Of a stretch of DNA of 64,000 bases, positions 20,553 to 31,561 are shown piece after piece. Position 1 is the first letter of the stretch, and each line of letters begins with the position of its first letter. This stretch comes from Pomphorhynchus laevis (Eukaryota > Acanthocephala > Palaeacanthocephala > Echinorhynchida > Pomphorhynchidae). The stretch spans positions 1 to 64,000 of the forward strand of contig WNNJ02003785.1 of the NCBI GenBank assembly GCA_012934845.2, read 5' to 3'. A program made the translations under genes and the position numbers. Below the pieces are notes generated by a model, which saw only the letters and a list, made by a program, of their open reading frames with translations, did no database searches and was not told where the DNA came from.

Positions 20553-23500
20553 CTATTCAAAACGAAAATCATCAAAAACACCAGTGAATATTAGATTTAA
20601 ACAAATGTTTAATTGACATTTGTAGAATGTCAAAGAATTATACATGAAATAAAACTATTCCGATGTTTTGCTTTTATATACATCAATAAAATGTAAAAAA
20701 AGTATACATTGTAATTTATAAAAAAAACTAATGCATAGGTATTTATTAACTACTTTACCTTTCGGTAATGGGCTACATAAGGCAAAACGAAAAATAATAA
20801 TTCGTCAAAATCAATGTAAATCACTTCCCTCTTCTTTCCTCAATTAGTGGTTTATTTAAAACATTGATAGTTTACTGGTCAGCTTATCAATTGTACGAAA
20901 GCCAAACTCAAACATGTGTACATGTGAAGATGTGTATAAGATTTATCCACAGAGTTAAGTAATAAAACCAGATAAATGATGATTTGGCATCGTGACAAAG
21001 TATATTCACAACGTAAAATTAGAAACGATAGACATACAAGACGCACTCAAAATAAGCAGTGTCTTTTGCATTCTAAGATTTGGCAAATTATTCTGTGTAT
21101 ATACAGGTACCGAATATACTTGAAATATGATGCGTTCACTTTCAATTTACAAAGTGCACCAGTTGTACTGAAATACATTAAGTCTCAAAGAAATATTGAA
21201 CGAGGTGGTGAATGTGACGAAGCAGCATGCGCTATCAATGAACATTTAATTGATGTTACACTGATAACAAATCGAGTTATACTGCTTAGTTCATAAACAT
21301 ACACTGATTTATGTAAAGTCTGAGCAAAATTTCGCTGAGCAAGATCTTGCCAAAATTCCGGCAGGCCATATTCTATCAAAGAAAAAATCATAATCTTAAA
21401 GTCGCTGGGGAGCAGCTATAATAAAATACGGCACATATTGGGATCGGGACAAGTTTCAAAGAATCATCGAGGCACATTTTAACACAAACAAATGGTTAAA
21501 AACATCGTAATAAAAGATCAGATCAAAAATCTGTATATTCGTATTTTATAGATAAAAATAAAAATAAATAATTAATAATAAAAAGATTTTATACAACATA
21601 TATTTATATAAAATTAAAATCTGAAATAAAAAAAAACAATTTTTATTAAACTGAATAATAATTAACATACGATGTATAAGAATAAGGATTAGAGGTCAAA
21701 AGGAGGAACTATTACGTAATCAGATATTAATTACGACATTTATGTTCGTTTAAGTATAGCAAACGAACATACTTGGCTGTCTCCTGTATTACTTACAACA
21801 TATTCATTCAGCTCCCGATAGTCTAGGACAGGTTGCACTTTATCCTATTTTGTTGTACCACAGCCATCATTGGGATGCAATGAGACCCGTTCGATTCTGT
21901 TTTCGTCATCCAACCGTTATTGATACATTTCTTTATTTCAGCATGAAATTTTTGTTGGGCAGCCACCGGGACTTTATAGAGAGGAATTTTGTTTCGTAGT
22001 GTTGGTGGCTTGTCCTTCCACCTCCAACTGTCCAATGACCGTTTTTGAACTTAGCCTCAAAATATGAGTATTTTATCTCCATTTCATTACTTGAAATGGA
22101 GATAGAATTTTGTTTTGTAGCGTTGGTGGCTTGTCCTTCTACCTCCAACCAACTGTCCAATGACCGTGTTTAAACTTAGCCTCGAAATCTGAGTATTTTA
22201 TCTCCATTTCATTACTTGACACTGCACAAGCGTACGCTCTGCTGACATCATGCGCTATTCTCAAATCTTTGGTAACTGTAACACTGCACAAGCGTACGCT
22301 CGGCTGACATCATGCGCTATTATCAAATCTTTGGTAACTGTAATGTGAAGAGAATTGTGTAGGATTCTTCCTGATTTATATAAACTGTACAAGAACGCAA
22401 AGAACGATATATAACGCTATTTTTCTTGAAACTTTTGTTTCTCGTAGATAAAACATTATTGTTTCTATCTCTGCTGGGTCTATTACACAAGCTATTTCGG
22501 CCTTGATCTTCAAGCTCAATGAGGTACTGGAGAAACACGATGGAAGCACGGGAGTCGACAAGTGGATTCGTAAGTTCGAATTTGCGGTTAAGATTCAAGA
22601 GATCAAGGAGCCGCATAAAATACTTCCACTATTTCTGCATGGAGGAGCTGTTGATGTTTACGACTCCTTTCCTGAGGACGTTCAGAGTGATATCGTTAAA
22701 TAAGTCGAACAACTACACTCCGCTTTTGGCAAAACCAAGTTCGAAGCTTACAAGGCGATGGTTGCAATGGATGGACCGCACTTTAATGGAGTATTATTCC
22801 TGACAGCTATCGATTGCGGTCCATCTCGTTTCTCTATATGGAAACATTTGAGAAGTGTGTGTGAGTGACCTCCTCAGCAAAGTTACTGAACCCTTCTTCG
22901 AAAATGGATGGCCCTCATAACTACTGGTAGATAACTGTAGGACATTTCGCTCGGACGAATTCGTTCAGGTTCTCAATGAATAGGGGACAATGGTTGTGTA
23001 CTGATGCGTCAACAGGCCTTCTGGAAATGGTATAGTCGAAAGAGTTCATCGCACTATTTAACGAATAGCCAGCAGAGCCAAGATTACAATAGAAGAGGCC
23101 GCATATTCGTACAATTCGGTAGCAGAACATACGAACGATTTCTCTCCGGCCGACCAAAAATATACATACGCGAGAAAGTTGGTGGAATCAAACGACAATC
23201 CCGATGCGTCAACTGATAACAAGCTCAATGGTCAATCAGTATATGTAAAGCCGGCGATGTGCAAATGTACAACTCCGTGGAATGTCGGCACCGTTACAGG
23301 AATGGACGAATCCCGCAATATTGTGGAAGTTAATCAAGTTCCCTACCACCAGAGTCATGTCAGACCCTTGAATGGTGCCGAAGAAATTTCTGAAAGTTCA
23401 TACGAGCGTGATCAAAATCAGACAAGGCACGAAGGGAGGAATTTACGACAGCAAGAAGAACGGTGTCCTCCAAAATATCTAGATGATTACGAATGGTCTT

Positions 23501-26500
23501 TAGACCAGGGGGACATGTGAAGAGAATTGTGTAGGATTCTTCCTGATTTATGTAAACTGTACAAGAACGCAAAGAACGATATATAACGCTATTTTTCTTG
23601 AAACTTTTGTTTCTCGTAGATAAAACATTATTGTTTCTATCTCTGCTGGGTCTATTACACACTCCCACAACGCAAACAATGTCCACTTGATGTAGTCTAG
23701 GGTGTAGAGATCTGTCTATTACCAATATTTTAAACTTCTTGGATCCGTCATCAGAATTCTGCAAAAAAAATCAGGACGCCAATTTGTCCTCAGATCTGTC
23801 AGCTTTTTGCAGACATGCAGAAATATGAAATTCATATTTAAATTACTTGAGCATCCGTCAATATTACGGTATTAACGTTTCCAGAGCATATTTTTATCTA
23901 AGAAACATCCGGTCACATGCCACAAAAATCTGCAGCACATCTCGATACAAAATTCCCTCATTTTCATTTTCGATAAAGCGTTACATGTAAAATTTGCGAT
24001 CATTTGGTTAAGCAAAATTTGAACCACCAAGTTTTAATTTGTACGTTAGTGGATACTCGGTGCATTCAGAAGTTGATAAGGTATATCAGTTTTGTCAAGA
24101 CAACATTCAGCAGTTGTCTGTAGATATTTTTGTTAACTTATCTGCTGAATTTGACCGCATATTCATCCCTTTGTGATTTCCTCATTCAGGTATATCGGGA
24201 TGCTTGATAGAGTTGTTAACCGGATGGAAATATTGTTGTATACTAGACGTTTTTATTATGATGAACTGATTTACAACAATTCTACTCAATCACCAGTGTG
24301 CCTCAAGTCTCTCAACGTTCTTATCTTGTATTTTGCCATTTCAATTATTCTTCTTTATGATCTTATGGGCAATCAACATCTTGAGGTAAAGGCTGATGTT
24401 ACAAAAGCCCTGTTTTCCGAACGCATTGTAATGATGTTATCTCTAAAATCAGCCAATTCTTTCTAAGATTAAAAGTTCAGTTGTCCCTTTCTACTTCCCT
24501 CTTAATCCATCCAAGACACATGTGGTTGTCCAACATAGCACACCTGCAATTACGAAAAGAATAAGGAGAATAGCAATCTCTACATTTTTCTTCATCATGA
24601 CAAATTAACCCCTCATTTTATTTACACAAAGAGTAAGATACCAAGGTTTTGCCATTTCGATGAACTGGGCTGCCGGATTTGACATTATATATTCGATAAT
24701 ACCCTGAAGAGAGAAAGGTATAGCATGAAACGAGCACAGCATCTATTATAAGGAGAGTGTGTTCAGATGCGTTGATGGTGTATTTGGGCCGTCTCGGGAC
24801 TTGTCTTCTTTTTTAGAAGACATCCTCCTGAGCAAAGACTAAGATTTTTTAAGCACTTCATGCTAAGACTACTGACCATTGTGTGCCGAGTCAGGAACGC
24901 TAGGTGTGTTGCAAATTTAGAATGGCTCAATCGCATGGTGTCACTTTGATGCGTGGTTGCAGGTTATGAACCCTCTGCTGATCAGAAGACGGACAATATA
25001 CAAAACAGAGTTTAAGAAGAGATGTGAATATCGAGTCATATATAGTCAATGCCTCTAAACATCGAATTCTAGATATCAACGGTGACATGCGAATGAAGTA
25101 TTATTCACGTGTGAATCACACCTGGTGCAATTTATCTTGAAGATTAAACTAAATGCCCTGCTTAATATGTCGGGCAAACAGGGAAACCTACGTGATCGAT
25201 TGACAAATCGACGAGCACATCTTAAGAAAAACTTAAAACTGATAATGCAATTAAACACGCTCTTACACGCTGAAAAGATGACATATTTAGATATACCGTA
25301 ATCACAACTGAATCCGATATCTTTAAGCGACTAAAAGATGAAATGCGATGAATCGGTAAACTCAATACATATTTAGATATGAGACTGAATTTAGAATATA
25401 TTTTCCATTGACAAGACATAACATGATAGTACCAGAGGTTTTTGCTTTATATATTTTTCTTTGTTGTTACCAGACTGATAATGTACTGTTAACTTTCTAA
25501 ATTTTAGATAAGCTGATAACTGATAATGTACTGTCAACTATCTGAATTTTAGATAAGCTCAAAAAGGTTTAAGCGATTTCGGAGAAAAAAACCAAAACGT
25601 TCTAATAAATTAATTATTTGTCATAATAATTTATCGCATATAGGCACGAATATATAGGTAACCAATAAAGAAAGCAAACAAAACCAAATCAAACTATTGG
25701 TTGATGCAAATTATAGTTAAATCTATTATAATAAATCTATTATTAATAATAGTTTTGTTACAAAACTATTATTTATTTTGGGATTCGGTTTAACAAGATA
25801 ATGCAATTTGGATAATATTTTATAGTAAATTTTTATATCAGTTGTATTATTAGATATGTTATTTATATAAAGAATAATATATTATTTTGTAATTAGTATA
25901 TTGTAATGCACTATTTAATATCTATAAATTCCAGTCGTTTTGCATTGAAAATATTCGAGATGTTAAAATATTCGAAAATATTCGTTGAGCTTTGTCACGT
26001 GACAATCATTGTTTTCATAAATTGAAAACGGCGTGTTCTTGTGAACCCCAAAAGGTTTGTTAGATTTCTAAAATGCCTTTGCTCATTGTCGTTGTTGAGT
26101 TTAAAATATTTTTAATAAAAATTAAATACATAATTTTTAAATAAAGAATTTCAAATGGTTGATACTGATCCATTATTGATAAATAATTATTAGAACTGGA
26201 TTAAAGGAAATAAGTAATTGTTTTTGATATTTCGCTAACTACTGTTAGCATCTTCAGAAAATTACCTATTTACTAAAGATGATAACTGAAGATGATATAT
26301 TCTGAACATGATAACTATATAATTTTCTGAAGATGCTAACAGTAGTTAGCGAAATATAAAAAACAATTTCTTCTTTCCTTAGATTCAGCTCCAATAATAA
26401 TTTATTAAAGAATTTTATTAACCTATTTATGCTTAAGGGCTTTTTACATTGGTTATTGCATTTGACGTTATTACATTTGAAAAGAAATTTAGCCATAAAG

Positions 26501-29399
26501 ATGGATTAAAAAATTAAAAATTAATGGTAAAGATATAAAAATGTTAAAGCGGTGATTGTGGGAGAACATTGTAGACATAAGAAGTATTTTTATTGAATAA
26601 AAATTGTTTAGCTTTCGACCACCAAGGCCATTGTTATATGAGATAACATATGATAACATCATAAGGGATGTAGTATGACAATGGCCTTGGTGGTCGAAAG
26701 CTAAACAATTTTTATTCAATAAAAATACTTCTCATGTCTATAATGTTCTCCCACAATCACAGCTTGAATCTAAAAAAAGAAACGAATGCAATGTTCACAA
26801 AATACAAAAATGTAAACCTTCATTAACGAAATCAAATTTTAAAACAGATTTTTTATAAATTTTTCAGAATATATATTAATAGATTAAAATATTAATTAGT
26901 TTTAATAGCTCAATCAATTTATCTAGATTACAGAGTAATAAAAAATATCTTCTGACAGTATTTCAGGTATTAAAATCTTGATATTAAGACTGATGTGTAA
27001 GAAATGATCAGCATCCGTTGCAAGTTATCAGTATAGTAAGCAGCAGATTTAAATCATACCTCCATTAGATGCATATCTTCCGATTTCAATGGTGCAGGCT
27101 CCACATTTGACTTTACAGGTGATATACCGTACTTTTGCAATTCCTTCTCAACATATCCTAACAAAATAGTAGTAGACTATTTACAATAATTATAGAAAGA
27201 ACGCTTCTAAAGTGAAATTTATATTGCACGACACTTACTTAATTTTCTTTCAATTTCATCACAGCTTCGGATTTCGTTAATAAATTTTTTATCGAAAGCA
27301 TTTTTGGTGGTATTTAGCTAAACCAAATTATTCAAAAATAAGAGTCAAGCTAAAACAATTGTTTATTTTAATAATTAAATAACAAAGTCTAGAACAAAGA
27401 AATTAAAATTATTTTTATTATTTCGGCAACTATTTGATCCAATTTTTAGGAATATCTTAAACAATAATTTACATTTCAGCAAACAGATTATAATGTTAGC
27501 AGTTTAAAATCATTCTAAGAATAAAATTTTGTTTTTGATTTGTATGAATAACAATTATTTTTAACTGTTCGTTTCTCCAGTTATTTTCGGATGCGAAGAC
27601 TTCTACATTGTTGAAGTGAATATCAAAGATAGTAAAGATGGTATGGTCAACCAATATCAACTTTATGTTATCTTTCGTAGAAGCTGTAGACAAGTACCGA
27701 AGGGCAAAGAGAGCTACAGCTCGAGCAGTTACTGAAGCGATGAATGCGGCTTAGAAGTATCAGAAAACTCCTTAAACTGTCTATGACAAGATAGGGCTTA
27801 TACCAACTGACATTGAAGAAATTAATAGTTGTTGAAAAAATCATTTGACGAGTCTCCTTAATCCGGTATATTTACCTTCTCTTGTAGAAGTAGAGTCTTT
27901 AGAACTAACGGAAGAGTTCATCTCTTTGGAAAAGTTCATTGCTGTTGTTAAAAAACTTCGTAATGGCAAGTTTTCTAGAGTAGATGAGATTCGACCTAAC
28001 ATTGATCTTCAACAATGCATTAAAGTAAAGAAAGGTTTTTAGTGAGTGGTGGTACCGATCTTTAAGAAAGGTGACCAAAGAGTGTGCTTCAATTATCGAA
28101 ACATCACTCTTCTTGGCTAAACCAGTAAGTTATTTCCTAGGATTCTTGAGTTAAGGATACGGCCTATAGTTGAGGAACAGTTGCAAGAGGAATAATGCGT
28201 CTTTTATCCACGCCGTAGAACTACAGATAAGCTCTTTACTCTCTAAACGATCCTCGAACAAGCTTGAGAGTTCGCTCAACCGGTCTATATGTGCTTTGTA
28301 GATTTGGAGAAGGCGCACGACCGAGTTCAGAGAGAGAACTTGTGGGAGGTAATAATGGAGTATGGAGTAACACGCTATCTTCGGGTAGCTGTGGCTTCTC
28401 TGTATGAATAAAGTATGAGTTGTGTTTGTGTTCTAGGTAGGAAGTATAAATCATTTCCAGTAGGCGTTGGGCTTCGTCGGGTTGTCCTTTGAATCCACTT
28501 TTGTTCCTTGTTTACGTGGGCAAAGTTACGAGAAGGGCTGCTCTGTCGAATGTCGGTCTTCAGTTCGGTTCTATCAGGATACCATCTCTGCTTTTTGCAG
28601 ATGATGTTGCCTTGTTGGCTTCTTATCCTGAGGACTTACAATGGTTACATCGATTCACGATGGAATGACATGAAGCAGGGACGTTGGTTAGTACCTCCAA
28701 AACTGTCTCTATGTGTTCGTCTCGGATTTATTTGTCAATGTCAACCCGGATTGGGGAGAAGGTTCTTCCTAATGTAGATAACTTCAAGTATCATGGGGTA
28801 TATTTCTCGAAGAACGGTAGAAACATTAAAGATGGAGAAGCGAATCTGGTTAGCTTACGCTGCAATGTGTTCTTTATACAGGTCAATCGTGGGGAATCGG
28901 GAGTTTAGTCTTTAGGCGAAACTTTCAGTTTATTGGGCAATATTCGTTTCTATCTTAACCTATGGTCATGAGCTTCGTGTTATGACCGAAAATATAAGAT
29001 CTCGGATACAGGCAACCGAAATGAGGTTCGTTCGAGGTGTTGCCGGTCTTAGTCATAGAGATAAAGTTAGGGATTCAGTCATCCGGGATGAACTCAGAGT
29101 AAATTCGCTGCCTCTCCTCTCATCGAAGAAGGCAGTTGAGGTGGCTAGGACACGTTTTTTTTCAAATAGTTGCCGGAATGTTGAAAATAATTTTAATTTC
29201 TTTGAACTGGAGTTTAACTTTAATTATCTAAACAAACAAAAATGCATATTGTACATTGATGGAGTAAATGTGAATTACTTACATCATTGAAGTGAACGTT
29301 TTCTAATTCACCTAATTCAGCAACACATTTAAAAGCTGAATCAGATGGCATAATAATCTGACATAAGTTCATTTCCTGACTTCGAAATATAGAAGTCAT
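20424..29399 (-). CDS. ATP6V0A: V-type H+-ATPase V0 subunit a, 5' part (four exons)
   Basis: Four exons (29399-29283, 27317-27239, 27157-27060, 20552-20424) join with intact phase (117 nt; 79; 98; 129) and encode 141 residues of the cytosolic N-terminal arm of the V-ATPase a subunit, the stator and proton half-channel subunit of the V0 sector. It begins MTSIFRSQEMNLCQI (family: M.ELFRSE.M.L.Q), continues VAELGELENVHFND (family: V.ELG.LG.V.F.DLN) and KFINEIRSCDEIERKLRYVE (family: KFV.EVRRCEEMERKLRF.E), and ends in the coiled-coil stretch with ELNEFKHVLNTVHSHF (family: EL.ELK.VL....FF). Start at 29399 is the first ATG in frame, fitting the family start. Introns are about 2.0, 0.08 and 6.5 kb; the first and third are loaded with retroelements. 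The membrane half of the gene is not recognised below 20424. Confidence 0.92.
20976..21296. other. Intron 3 sequence, ORF not supported
   Basis: A 106-codon plus-strand ORF here shows no known motif and lies in the V-ATPase intron. I treat 20553-21780 as intronic sequence with nothing else recognised. Confidence 0.4.
21790..22180 (-). mobile_element. LTR-retroelement pol (RT) fragment, fossil
   Basis: The minus strand carries the RT entry region of a Ty3/Gypsy-like pol (LYKVPVAAQQKFHAEIKKCI, then GWMTKTES). It is a short broken piece, without recognisable ends of its own, within the V-ATPase intron next to a younger LTR element on the other strand. Confidence 0.55.
21984..22218. repeat. Tandem duplication of about 112 bp
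   Basis: GTGGCTTGTCCTTC...TCATTACTTG at 21984-22094 recurs at about 22105-22218 with scattered differences. Confidence 0.75.
22220..22343. repeat. 62-bp tandem repeat abutting an LTR
   Basis: Copies 22220-22281 and 22282-22343 differ at two positions by eye. The second ends exactly where the 5' LTR begins. Confidence 0.85.
22344..22489 (+). repeat. 5' LTR
   Basis: 146 bp, TG...CA ends. Confidence 0.85.
23516..23661 (+). repeat. 3' LTR
   Basis: 146 bp, nearly identical to the 5' LTR. Confidence 0.85.
23662..25049. other. Intron 3 sequence, nothing recognised
   Basis: No splice-bounded ORF or known element. The 97-codon plus-strand ORF at 24173-24466 has no motif I recognise. Confidence 0.4.
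25050..25625 (+). pseudogene. PLE GIY-YIG relic with 3' UTR
   Basis: The plus strand reads (with stops and frame changes) AIYLED, TKCPA, YVGQTG, RLTNRRAHLKKN, DNAIKHALTR, DIFRYTVITTESDIFKRLK and IGKLNTYLDM. It lines up with the end of PLE B (IIYLENCTECKAQYVGETGR ... RLTNRRADIK ... DAIVKHC ... TFKYTIIDI ... EWIGQLYTD). After it, a 60-bp partial tandem repeat (about 25470-25560) and AAAACGTTCTAATAAATTAA resemble the PLE B 3' end. Confidence 0.6.
25626..26190. other. Intron 3 sequence, AT-rich
   Basis: No feature recognised. Confidence 0.4.
26195..26392. repeat. Foldback element with hammerhead-like cores on both arms
   Basis: Arms 26216-26264 and 26320-26368 are near-perfect inverted repeats, with weaker pairing extending about 20 bp outward. 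The right arm on the plus strand has CTGAAGA (26327-26333), GCTAA, a 6-nt loop, TTAGC, then GAAA (26351-26354): core, 5-bp stem II and GAAA in correct order. The left arm carries the same on the minus strand (26257-26230). Resembles inverted PLE terminal repeats. Confidence 0.7.
26547..26765. repeat. Long inverted repeat (88-bp arms)
   Basis: Arms 26547-26634 and 26678-26765 are about 96% complementary around a 43-bp loop. No ORF; no clear target duplication. Lies in V-ATPase intron 3. The transcript of this intron would form a long hairpin. Confidence 0.85.
26766..27059. other. Intron 3 sequence next to exon 3
   Basis: AT-rich; nothing recognised apart from the donor side of exon 3 (gtatga). 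Confidence 0.5.
27060..27157 (-). CDS. ATP6V0A: V-ATPase subunit a, exon 3
   Basis: 98 bp; acceptor ..gttag|GATATG, donor ATGGAG|gtatga. Encodes (R)YVEKELQKYGISPVKSN and PLKSEDMHLME. The first codon is completed by the last base of exon 2. Confidence 0.9.
27239..27317 (-). CDS. ATP6V0A: V-ATPase subunit a, exon 2
   Basis: 79 bp; acceptor ..ggtttag|CTAAAT, donor GAAAATTAA|gtaagt. Encodes LNTTKNAFDKKFINEIRSCD and EIERKL. This is the most conserved segment of the N-terminal arm. Confidence 0.92.
27690..29160 (+). pseudogene. RTE-like LINE relic in V-ATPase intron 1
   Basis: Decayed LINE ORF on the plus strand, antisense to the host gene. Visible: LLNPVYLPSLVEVE, VVKKLRNGKFSRVDEIRP (pre-RT 'LKNGKA.G.DEI.PE'), VVVPIFKKGD then NYRNITLLG, EFAQPVYVCFVDLEKAHDRV (motif A), SFPVGVGLRRGCPLNP (motif B, Q to R), then FADDV read as QMMLPC in a shifted frame, and RSRIQATEMRFVRGVAGLSH near the C-terminus. 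Many stops and frame changes. The motif set (FVDLEKA.DRV, GLRQGCPLSP) fits an RTE-type LINE; exact clade uncertain. No endonuclease is seen, so it is also 5' truncated. Confidence 0.7.
29283..29399 (-). CDS. ATP6V0A: V-ATPase subunit a, exon 1 (start codon)
   Basis: 117 bp, 39 codons from the ATG at 29399-29397 to the donor AATGAT|gtaagt at 29283/29282. Encodes MTSIFRSQEMNLCQI, PSDSAFKCVAELGELENVHF. An upstream in-frame TTG is not the likely start because the family begins with M.(E/S)(L/I)FRSE. Confidence 0.92.
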
Positions 29400-29855
29400 A
29401 TCCAAAGTGGTAGACTTAAAACTTTTCTATTTATTAAAGTCCTTTATAAAATGATCATGTAATCTGAAAAAAGTTTTCAATTAAGTTGATTTTTCACAAA
29501 CGCTGATGAACAAAAATATTAAACATTTAAGAGCATTAACTCTATAGTTAAGTATTAATATAAAAGTAAAGGTGTGAATAATATTGTTCTCAATACAAAT
29601 CTCAAAATGTGAATAAAATGCTTATTGTATTCCTAACGTTTCTTGTTTAATTAACTGAATATCGAAACCCAGAATATTAAAACGAAAAATGCGATTATAA
29701 CGCATTTTTTGGTTCATTAATTTTTTTAATGAACTAAAAAAATTCGGTTCATTTTTTGGTTCATTCAATCTAAACTTTGGTTTATTAAAACCAAAAAATG
29801 CGATTCGGTTTCAAATTTCGATTAATTTTTATTTGTAAATACATATAAACATTCT
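29400..29855 (-). promoter_or_regulatory. Upstream region of the V-ATPase gene, partly repetitive
   Basis: 456 bp between the start codon and the LINE upstream. Would contain the 5' UTR and possibly the promoter unless further non-coding exons lie beyond. 29640-29830 holds short inverted and direct repeats (AAAAAATGCGATT, GGTTCATT). No TATA or other element could be assigned. Confidence 0.25.
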
Positions 29856-31457
29856 TCAGATGTTTTCTGTTAATGATGTGGTGCTAGAGCTCAAGCGGCT
29901 TAAATCGTCAGGTTCTATTTGTCCTGATCGTTTACCACCGGTATTTCTCAAGAATATCGCTGATGTTATCGGCATACCACTATATTGGATTTGTGTCGCC
30001 TCCTTGTACTTCGGTTGTGTCCCGATGAATTGGAAACTTTCGTGGATAAGGCCCATTTTGAAGAAAGGTGATCCATCTTCAGTTGAAAATTATCGCCCGA
30101 TAAGTCTAACGTGTGTATTCTGTCGAGTTTTGGAAAGGATAATATACCGCATTCTAAGCGATTTTCTAGAATCGAACAAATTATTGTGTAACAATCAACA
30201 TGGATTTCGAAGGGATCGCTCAACAATCACTAATCTCTTGATTGCCCAGAATAGCTGGGGTTCGTTAGTTGATAAGGGCTTTGATGTTGATATATTATTT
30301 TTTGATTTTTCAAAAGCGTTTGATATGGTTCCACATGACATCTTGATTCAGAAAATGCGTGCTCTAAACATTGATCCACTTATTATTCGCTGGATAAAAG
30401 AATTTTTATCTAACAGATTCTATCAGGTTGTTGTAAATGGTTCTCTTTCTGATCCTTATCCGGTCAATGTTGGAGTTCCGCAGGGTTCGGTCCTCGGCCC
30501 ATTGTTATTCTGTATTTTCATTAATGACCTTCCTTCCATTTTGAATTCACACTCTCTTTTATATGCAGACGACCTAAAAATTTGGCAGGCTATCCGGTCA
30601 GATTCGGACACGGTGCTAGTTCAATCGGATATCGACAGCATTTCCAACTGGGCTTATATGAATGGTCTGTCACTGAATATATCAAAGTGTGCATGTATGC
30701 GTTTACAATCATGCAGTCATAGTGTGTATCCAACTTATCATCTTGAGGATCAGAACATTAAAGTAGTAACTCGTCTTAGCGACCTTGGAATAGTAGTTGC
30801 GAATGATTTTTCGACTAGTTGGAATACTGAGTTGGCTTGCTCGAAAGCAAATCGAATGGTTGGGATGATTCGTAGAACTTTTAGTGTGTTGAGTCCAGTT
30901 TCATTTAGAGCACTCGCCAACGCATTTGTGATCAGTCATCTTACCTATGCATCACAATGTTCGTTCCCAAGAACAGTATACGAGAAAAGTAGAATTGAAA
31001 ATGTGCTGCGCCGGGCAACAAAGCTCGTAAATTCAGTTAAAGCCTTACCTTATAATGAAAGGCTAAAAAAACTTGGTATGGTTTCTATAAGCGACCTTCG
31101 GTTTCGGCGAGATATGTGTTCAACATGGGAAGCTTTACACAAGGGAAATCACGTCTTAAGAGAATTGATGACTGTTCGGAAAAGTCGGGCTTTGCGTGGA
31201 CACAATTTTACTTTAGCCCATCGCCGAGTTATACGCTCTAAAACTGTACAATTTGGACACCGAATCGTAGGTAAGTGGAACCGATTAAGTGAAGAAATTG
31301 TCAACTCAAGATCGGTTTCAGCATTCAAACATAAACTTTTGTGACTTTTGTTTGTGAGTCTTTTTTTTTCTTTACTTTTCCTTTTCTTTTTTTTTAACAG
31401 TGCAACTGTGAGCTTTGCTCGTCTGTTTGTCGAAATAATAATAATAATAATAATAAT
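29856..31457 (+). mobile_element. CR1-like LINE, family A-related, RT intact but 5' truncated
   Basis: A single 494-codon ORF (29860-31344) encodes an uninterrupted LINE RT: SSGSICPDRLPPVFLKN, PILKKGDPSSVENYRPISLT, NQHGFRRDRSTITNLL, motif A as ILFFDFSKAFDMV, motif B as VGVPQGSVLGPLLF, motif C as LLYADDLKIW, and a C-terminal region with LRRATKLV and the usual 'G.R.VGKWN.L.EE.V' ending. The AP-like endonuclease and ORF1 are missing, so the copy is dead by truncation despite an open RT. A 3' UTR ends in (AAT)7 at about 31434-31457. It sits just upstream of the V-ATPase gene, head to head with it. Confidence 0.85.
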
Positions 31458-31561
31458 ATTTATTTGAAAGAGAGTCGATGATGTTGGTCCACATTATTAT
31501 GAAAAAGTCTGGTTAAAAATTCTTGATAATAACTGCTAACAATTACTAACACCGACAAAGT

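Larger units (their letters stand above)
22344..23661 (+). mobile_element. Internally deleted LTR retroelement (Ty3/Gypsy-like), fossil
   Basis: Bounded by two direct repeats of 146 bp (22344-22489 and 23516-23661), each starting TGTGAAG and ending TTACACA, with a purine-rich tract just before the second. The interior of about 1 kb retains a gag-like start (residues WIRKFEF, LPLFLHGGAVDVYDSFPED) and an integrase C-terminal part (RVHR-like region, then SVYVKP, VGTVTGM, YHQSHVRPL). Protease, RT and RNase H are absent, so the copy is broken by a large internal loss plus several smaller lesions. No matching target duplication is seen at the outer ends. The two LTRs differ at one position by eye, so insertion looks recent. 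Confidence 0.8.

Noticed and set aside
24173-24466. 97-codon plus-strand ORF in V-ATPase intron 3
   Set aside because: No recognisable motif, no splice borders, AT-rich surroundings; probably chance.
27496-27693. 65-codon minus-strand ORF in V-ATPase intron 1
   Set aside because: Lies at the start of the antisense RTE-like LINE relic, has no family match to V-ATPase and no splice sites in phase.
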